The notes below the pieces were generated by a model. It searched no databases, was not told the origin of the DNA, and worked only from the letters and a program-made list of their open reading frames with translations. From Galaxea fascicularis (Eukaryota > Cnidaria > Anthozoa > Scleractinia > Euphylliidae): DNA of 64,000 nucleotides. The translations under genes were made by a program, and so were the position numbers. Of the stretch, positions 59,101-64,000 are shown one piece after another. The stretch's first letter is position 1, and every line of letters begins with the position of its first letter. The DNA is taken from the NCBI GenBank assembly GCA_948470475.1, contig OX419345.1, positions 21,190,500 through 21,254,499 of the forward strand. Reading direction: 5' to 3'.

Positions 59101-60870
59101 GCATGTGGTCCCCCCTTTGGGTTTTGGTCAAAATTTCAACTTTGCTAAAATCTTGCACACAGCTCAAATAAGAATAGAAATCAAGTTTGCGGAGTTCTTG
59201 GAAGCATTTAGACATGATTTCTAGGTTCCTTTTTCAAGTAGGCAAAGTTTAAGCCAAATTCAAAATTTGACTCAAAAGCATGTGGTCCCCCCTTTGGGTT
59301 TTGGTCAAAATTTCAACTTTGCTAAAATCTTGCACACAGCTCAAATAAGAATAGAAATCAAGTTTGCGGAGTTCTTGGAAGCATTTAGACATGATTTCTA
59401 GCTTCCTTTTTCAAGTAGGCAAAGTTTAAGCCACATTCAAAATTTGACTCAAAAGCATGTGGTCCCCCCTTTGGGTTTTGGTCAAAATTTCAACTTTGCT
59501 AAAATCTTGCACACAGCTCAAATAAGAATAGAAATCAAGTTTGCGGAGTTCTTGGAAGCATTTAGACATAATTTCTACCTTCCTTTTTTAAGTATGCAAA
59601 GTTTAAGCCAAATTCAAAATTTGACTCAAAAGCATGTGGTCCCCCCTTTGGGTTTTGGTCAAAATTTCAACTTTGCTAAAATCTTGCACACAGCTCAAAT
59701 AAGAATACAAATCAAGTTTGCGGAGTTCTTGGAAGCATTTAGACATGATTTCTAGGTTCCTTTTTGAAGTAGGCAAAGTTTAAGCCAAATTCAAAATTTG
59801 ACTCAAAAGCATGTGGTCCCCCCTTTGGGTTTTGGTCAAAATTTCAACTTTGCTAAAATCTTGCACACAGCTCAAATAAGAATAGAAATCAAGTTTGCGG
59901 AGTTCTTGGAAGCATTTAGACATGATTTCTAGCTTCCTTTCTTAAGTATGCAAAGTTTAAGCCAAATTGAAAATTTGACTCAAAAGCATGTGGTCCCCCC
60001 TTTGGGTTTTGGTCAAAATTTCAACTTTGCTAAAATCTTGCACACAGCTCAAATAAGAATAGAAATCAAGTTTGCGGAGTTCTTGGAAGCATTTAGACAT
60101 GATTTCTAGGTTCCTGTTTAAAGTAGGCAAAGTTTAAGCCAAATTCAAAATTTGACTCAAAAGCATGTGGTCCCCCCTTTGGGTTTTGGTCAAAATTTCA
60201 ACTTTGCTAAAATCTTGCACACAGCTCAAATAAGAATAGAAATCTAGTTTGCGGAGTTCTTGGAAGCATTTAGACATGATTTCTAGCTTCCTTTTTCAAG
60301 TAGGCAAAGTTTAAGCCACATTCAAAATTTGACTCAAAAGCATGTGGTCCCCCCTTTGGGTTTTGGTCAAAATTTCAACTTTGCTAAAATCTTGCACACA
60401 GCTCAAATAAGAATAGAAATCAAGTTTGCGGAGTTCTTGGAAGCATTTAGACATAATTTCAACCTTCCTTTTTTAAGTATGCAAAGTTTAAGCCAAATTC
60501 AAAATTTGACTCAAAAGCATGTGGTCCCCCCTTTGGGTTTTGGTCAAAATTTCAACTTTGATAAAATCTTGCACACTGCTCAAATAAGAATAGAAATCAA
60601 GTTTGCGGAGTTCTTGGAAGCATTTAGACATGATTTCTAGGTTCCTTTTTCGAGTAGGCAAAGTTTAAGCTAAATTCAAAATTTGACTCAAAAGGAGGTG
60701 GTCCCCCCTTTGGGTTTTGGTCAAAATTTCAACTTTGTTAAAATCTTGCACACAGCTCAAATAAGAATAGAAATCAAGTTTGCGGAGTTCTTGGAAGCAT
60801 TAAGACATGATTTCTAGGTTCCTTTTTCAAGTACGCAAAGTTTAAGCAAAATTCAAAATTTGACTCAAAA
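59101..60870 (+). repeat. Right 10-monomer block, copy 2
   Basis: By eye I see no difference from copy 1 across roughly 57.42-58.92 versus 59.19-60.69 kb, which makes this one of the freshest duplications in the window. The last unit differs: ggaggtgg, gcattaag, tacgcaaag and taagcaaaatt replace the copy 1 sequence, and this unit resembles the one at 51662. Confidence 0.9.
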
Positions 60871-61046
60871 GCATGTGGTCCCCCCTTTGGGTTTTGGTCA
60901 AAATTTCAACTTTGCTAAAATCTTGGACACAGCTCAAATAAGAATAGAAATCAAGTTTGCGGAATTTGCGGAATTTGCGGAATTCATTTCTAGCTTCCTT
61001 TTTTAAGTATGCAAAGTTTAAGCCAAATTCAAAATTTGACTCAAAA
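60871..61046 (+). repeat. Rearranged monomer with 9-bp microrepeat (176 bp)
   Basis: The nonamer TTTGCGGAA occurs three times at 60956-60982 and then runs into ttcatttctag. It replaces about 25 bases of normal sequence (ttcttggaagcatttagaca region), yet the unit is only one base short. It is also the only D monomer right of 56.3 kb. No other monomer is internally rearranged. Confidence 0.88.
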
Positions 61047-61222
61047 GCATGTGGTCCCCCCTTTGGGTTTTGGTCAAAATTTCAACTTTGCTAAAATCTT
61101 GCACACAGCTCAAATAAGAATAGAAATCAAGTTTCGGAGTTCTTGGAAGCATTTAGACATGATTTCTAGCTTCCTTTTTCAAGTATGCAAAGTTTAAGCC
61201 AAATTCAAAATTTGACTCAAAA
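61047..61222 (+). repeat. 176-bp monomer, one base missing near its CpG
   Basis: The usual caagtttgcggag reads caagtttcggag at about 61129-61140. The frame change explains a 62-codon open stretch on the + strand at 61009-61197, which I do not regard as a gene. Confidence 0.83.
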
Positions 61223-61930
61223 GCATGTGGTCCCCCCTTTGGGTTTTGGTCAAAATTTCAACTTTGCTAAAATCTTGCACACAGCTCAAATAAGAATAGA
61301 AATCAAGTTTGCGGAGTTCTTGGAAGCATTTAGACATGATTTCTAGCTTCCTTTTTCAAGTAGGCAAAGTTTAAGCCAAGTTCAAAATTTGACTCAAAAG
61401 CATGTGGTCCCCCCTTTGGGTTTTGGTCAAAATTTCAACTTTGCTAAAATCTTGCACACAGCTCAAATAAGAATAGAAATCAAGTTTGCGGAGTTCTTGG
61501 AAGCATTTAGACATGATTTCTAGCTTCCTTTTTCAAGTAGGCAAAGTTTAAGCCAAATTCAAAATTTGACTCAAAAGCATGTGGTCCCCCCTTTGGGTTT
61601 TGGTCAAAATTTCAACTTTGCTAAAATCTTGCACACAGCTCAAATAAGAATAGAAATCAAGTTTGCGGAGTTCTTGGAAGCATTTAGACATGATTTCTAG
61701 CTTCCTTTTTAAAGTAGGCAAAGTTTAAGGCAAATTCAAAATTTGACTCAAAAGCATGTGGTCCCCCCTTTGGGTTTTGGTCAAAATTTCAACTTTGCTA
61801 AAATCTTGCACACAGCTCAAATAAGAATAGAAATCAAGTTTGCGGAGTTCTTGGAAACATTGAGAGATGATTTCTTGGTTCCTTTTTAAACTAGGCAAAG
61901 TTTAAGCCAAATTCAAAATTTGACTCAAAA
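61223..61930 (+). repeat. Four H monomers, the last strongly diverged
   Basis: The first three are agcttcc types with single changes (ccaagttc, tttttaaag, aaggcaaat). The unit 61754-61930 has six substitutions within about 40 bp (61857-61893): ggaaacattgagagatg, ttcttgg, tttttaaactagg. Its other parts are normal. Confidence 0.8.
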
Positions 61931-64000
61931 GCATGTGGTCCCCCCTTTGGGTTTTGGTCAAAATTTCAACTTTGCTAAAATCTTGCACACAGCTCAAATA
62001 AGAATAGAAATCAAGTTTGCGGAGTTCTTGGAAGCATTTAGACATGATTTCTAGCTTCCTTTTTCAAGTAAGCAAAGTTTAAGCCAAATTCAAAATTTGA
62101 CTCAAAAGCATGTGGTCCCCCCTTTGGGTTTTGGTCAAAATTTCAACTTTGCTAAAATCTTGCACACAGCTCAAATAAGAATAGAAATCAAGTTTGCGGA
62201 GTTCTTGGAAGCATTTAGACATGATTTCTAGGTTCCTGTTTAAAGTAGGCAAAGTTTAAGCCAAATTCAAAATTTGACTCAAAAGCATGTGGTCCCCCCT
62301 TTGGGTTTTGGTCAAAATTTCAACTTTGCTAAAATCTTGCACACAGCTCAAATAAGAATAGAAATCAAGTTTGCGGAGTTCTTGGAAGCATTTAGACATG
62401 ATTTCTAGGTTCCTGTTTAAAGTAGGCAAAGTTTAAGCCAAATTCAAAATTTGACTCAAAAGCATGTGGTCCCCCCTTTGGGTTTTGGTCAAAATTTCAA
62501 CTTTGCTAAAATCTTGCACACAGCTCAAATAAGAATAGAAATCAAGTTTGCGGAGTTCTTGGAAGCATTTAGACATGATTTCTAGCTTCCTGTTTAAAGT
62601 AGGCAAAGTTTAAGCCAAATTCAAAATTTGACTCAAAAGCATGTGGTCCTTCCTTTGGGTTTTGGTCAAAATTCTAACTTTGCTAAAATCTTGCACACAG
62701 CTCAAATAAGAATAGAAATCAAGTTTGCGGAGTTCTTGGAAGCATTTAGACATGATTTCTAGCTTCGTTTTTCAAGTAAGCAAAGTTTAAGCCAAATTCA
62801 AAATTTGACTCAAAAGCATGTGGTCCCCCCTTTGGGTTTTGGTCAAAATTTCAACTTTGCTAAAATCTTGCACACAGCTCAAATAAGAATAGAAATCAAG
62901 TTTGCGGAGTTCTTGGAAGCATTTAGACATGATTTCTAGGTTCCTGTTTAAAGTAGGCAAAGTTTAAGCCAAATTCAAAATTTGACTCAAAAGCATGTGG
63001 TCCCCCCTTTGGGTTTTGGTCAAAATTTCAACTTTGCTAAAATCTTGCACACAGCTCAAATAAGAATAGAAATCAAGTTTGCGGAGTTCTTGGAAGCATT
63101 TAGACATGATTTCTAGCTTCCTGTTTAAAGTAGGCAAAGTTTAAGCCAAATTCAAAATTTGACTCAAAAGCATGTGGTCCTTCCTTTGGGTTTTGGTCAA
63201 AATTTCAACTTTGCTAAAATCTTGCACACAGCTCAAATAAGAATAGAAATCAAGTTTGCGGAGTTCTTGGAAGCATTTAGACATGATTTCTAGCTTCCTT
63301 TTTTAAGTATGCAAAGTTTAAGCCAAATTCAAAATTTGACTCAAAAGCATGTGGTCCCCCCTTTGGGTTTTGGTCAAAATTTCAACTTTGCTAAAATCTT
63401 GCACACAGCTCAAATAAGAATAGAAATCAAGTTTGCGGAGTTCTTGGAAGCATTTAGACATGATTTCTAGCTTCGTTTTTCAAGTAAGCAAAGTTTAAGC
63501 CAAATTCAAAATTTGACTCAAAAGCATGTGGTCCCCCCTTTGGGTTTTGGTCAAAATTTCAACTTTGCTAAAATCTTGCACACAGCTCAAATAAGAATAG
63601 AAATCAAGTTTGCAGAGTTCTTGGAAGCATTTAGACATGATTTCTAGGTTCCTGTTTAAAGTAGGCAAAGTTTAAGCCAAATTCAAAATTTGACTCAAAA
63701 GCATGTGGTCCCCCCTTTGGGTTTTGGTCAAAATTTCAACTTTGCTAAAATCTTGCACACAGCTCAAATAAGAATAGAAATCAAGTTTGCGGAGTTCTTG
63801 GAAGCATTTAGACATGATTTCTAGCTTCCTGTTTAAAGTAGGCAAAGTTTAAGCCAAATTCAAAATTTGACTCAAAAGCATGTGGTCCCCCCTTTGGGTT
63901 TTGGTCAAAATTTCAACTTTGCTAAAATCTTGCACACAGCTCAAATAAGAATAGAAATCAAGTTTGCGGAGTTCTTGGAAGCATTTAGACATGATTTCTA
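61931..64000 (+). repeat. Right-end tetramer, about three copies (708 bp)
   Basis: Copies begin at 61931, 62639 and 63347. Each starts with a monomer whose spacer reads aagtaagc; in the second and third it also has agcttcg. ggttcctgtttaaag and agcttcctgtttaaag monomers follow. Monomers with gtccttcc occur at 62639 and 63170. The window ends inside a further unit (63878-64000, cut at idx 123), so the array continues to the right. Confidence 0.78.

Larger units (their letters stand above)
1..64000 (+). repeat. 177-bp satellite DNA array, head to tail, whole window
   Basis: The motif GCATGTGGTC or a one-to-two base variant of it recurs every 177 bp from 148 to 63878, giving 360 full monomers with a net excess of only 10 bp from small indels. 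Every monomer reads in the same orientation and no unique sequence interrupts them. Neighbours usually differ by only a few substitutions, more so right of about 47 kb. The consensus has about 36% GC (64 of 177) and one CpG. Long homogenised arrays of a nucleosome-sized monomer are typical of eukaryotic centromeric or pericentromeric heterochromatin; that location is inferred. I do not recognise the family by sequence. No gene, RNA gene or mobile element is present in any stretch, so every sub-interval not listed separately holds only ordinary monomers. Confidence 0.98.

Noticed and set aside
61009..61197. 62-codon open frame on the + strand with ATG
   Set aside because: The ATG comes from the tagg to tatg monomer variant, and the frame stays open because of the one-base loss near 61133. 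It is satellite translation, not a gene.
1..64000. CRISPR-like array
   Set aside because: There are no unique spacers; the 177-bp unit repeats as a whole, and the length and variation are those of a satellite.
1..64000. Assignment to a named satellite family or species
   Set aside because: The 177-bp length is shared by many unrelated satellites, and I do not recognise the sequence. A database search with the 22804-22980 monomer would decide it.

Overview
The whole 64-kb window is one uninterrupted head-to-tail tandem array of a satellite DNA monomer of 177 bp. I count 360 complete monomers (148 to 63877), plus a 147-bp partial unit at the left end and a 123-bp partial unit at the right end. 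The array therefore continues past both ends. All monomers have the same orientation. I found no protein-coding gene, RNA gene, transposable element, CRISPR array or other unique sequence. The open frames that exist are by-products of the repeat: 177 is divisible by three, so a frame stays in register from monomer to monomer.

A long, homogenised satellite with a nucleosome-scale monomer, about 36% GC and one CpG per consensus monomer points to eukaryotic constitutive heterochromatin, most likely a centromere or pericentromere. The 160-180 bp length class is common for plant centromeric satellites and also occurs in animals. I do not recognise the family, so the organism stays open. No CENP-B box is visible.

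Consensus numbering used below (idx): idx 1 is the first base of GCATGTGGTC and idx 177 is the base just before the next copy. The main subfamily markers are idx 56/58 (cttgCACac = H type, cttgCAGac = G type, cttgGACac = D type), idx 125/128 (ggttgc, ggttcc, agcttcc, agcttgc), idx 131-141 (poly-T and spacer variants) and idx 161-162 (loop variants).

Layout. 1-7226: a 15-monomer block repeated about 2.4 times. 7227-13776: a 17-monomer block, second copy decaying. 13777-19794: a different 17-monomer block, also in tandem. 19795-21387: three copies of a G-H-H trimer. 21388-27759: near-identical monomers, including a run of six H types. 27760-30945: a 10-monomer block and an 8-monomer derivative. 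31654-33069: a D-D-G-H tetramer twice. 33070-40327: D-rich array with isolated indels. 40328-43513: nested 5- and 13-monomer spacings. 47409-56445: a transition zone marked by ten 178-bp monomers with a T10-11 tract, containing a 20/18-monomer duplication. 57331-60870: a 10-monomer block twice, almost identical. 60871-61222: a rearranged monomer and a shortened one. 61931-64000: a tetramer in about three copies.

The main biological content is the architecture. The period of the higher-order repeat changes every few kilobases (2, 3, 4, 5, 10, 13, 15, 17, 18-20 monomers). A clear left-to-right change in monomer subfamily occurs across about 47-57 kb. This suggests many independent local amplifications rather than one fixed higher-order repeat. 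All block boundaries and marker assignments were read by eye and should be confirmed with a self-alignment.
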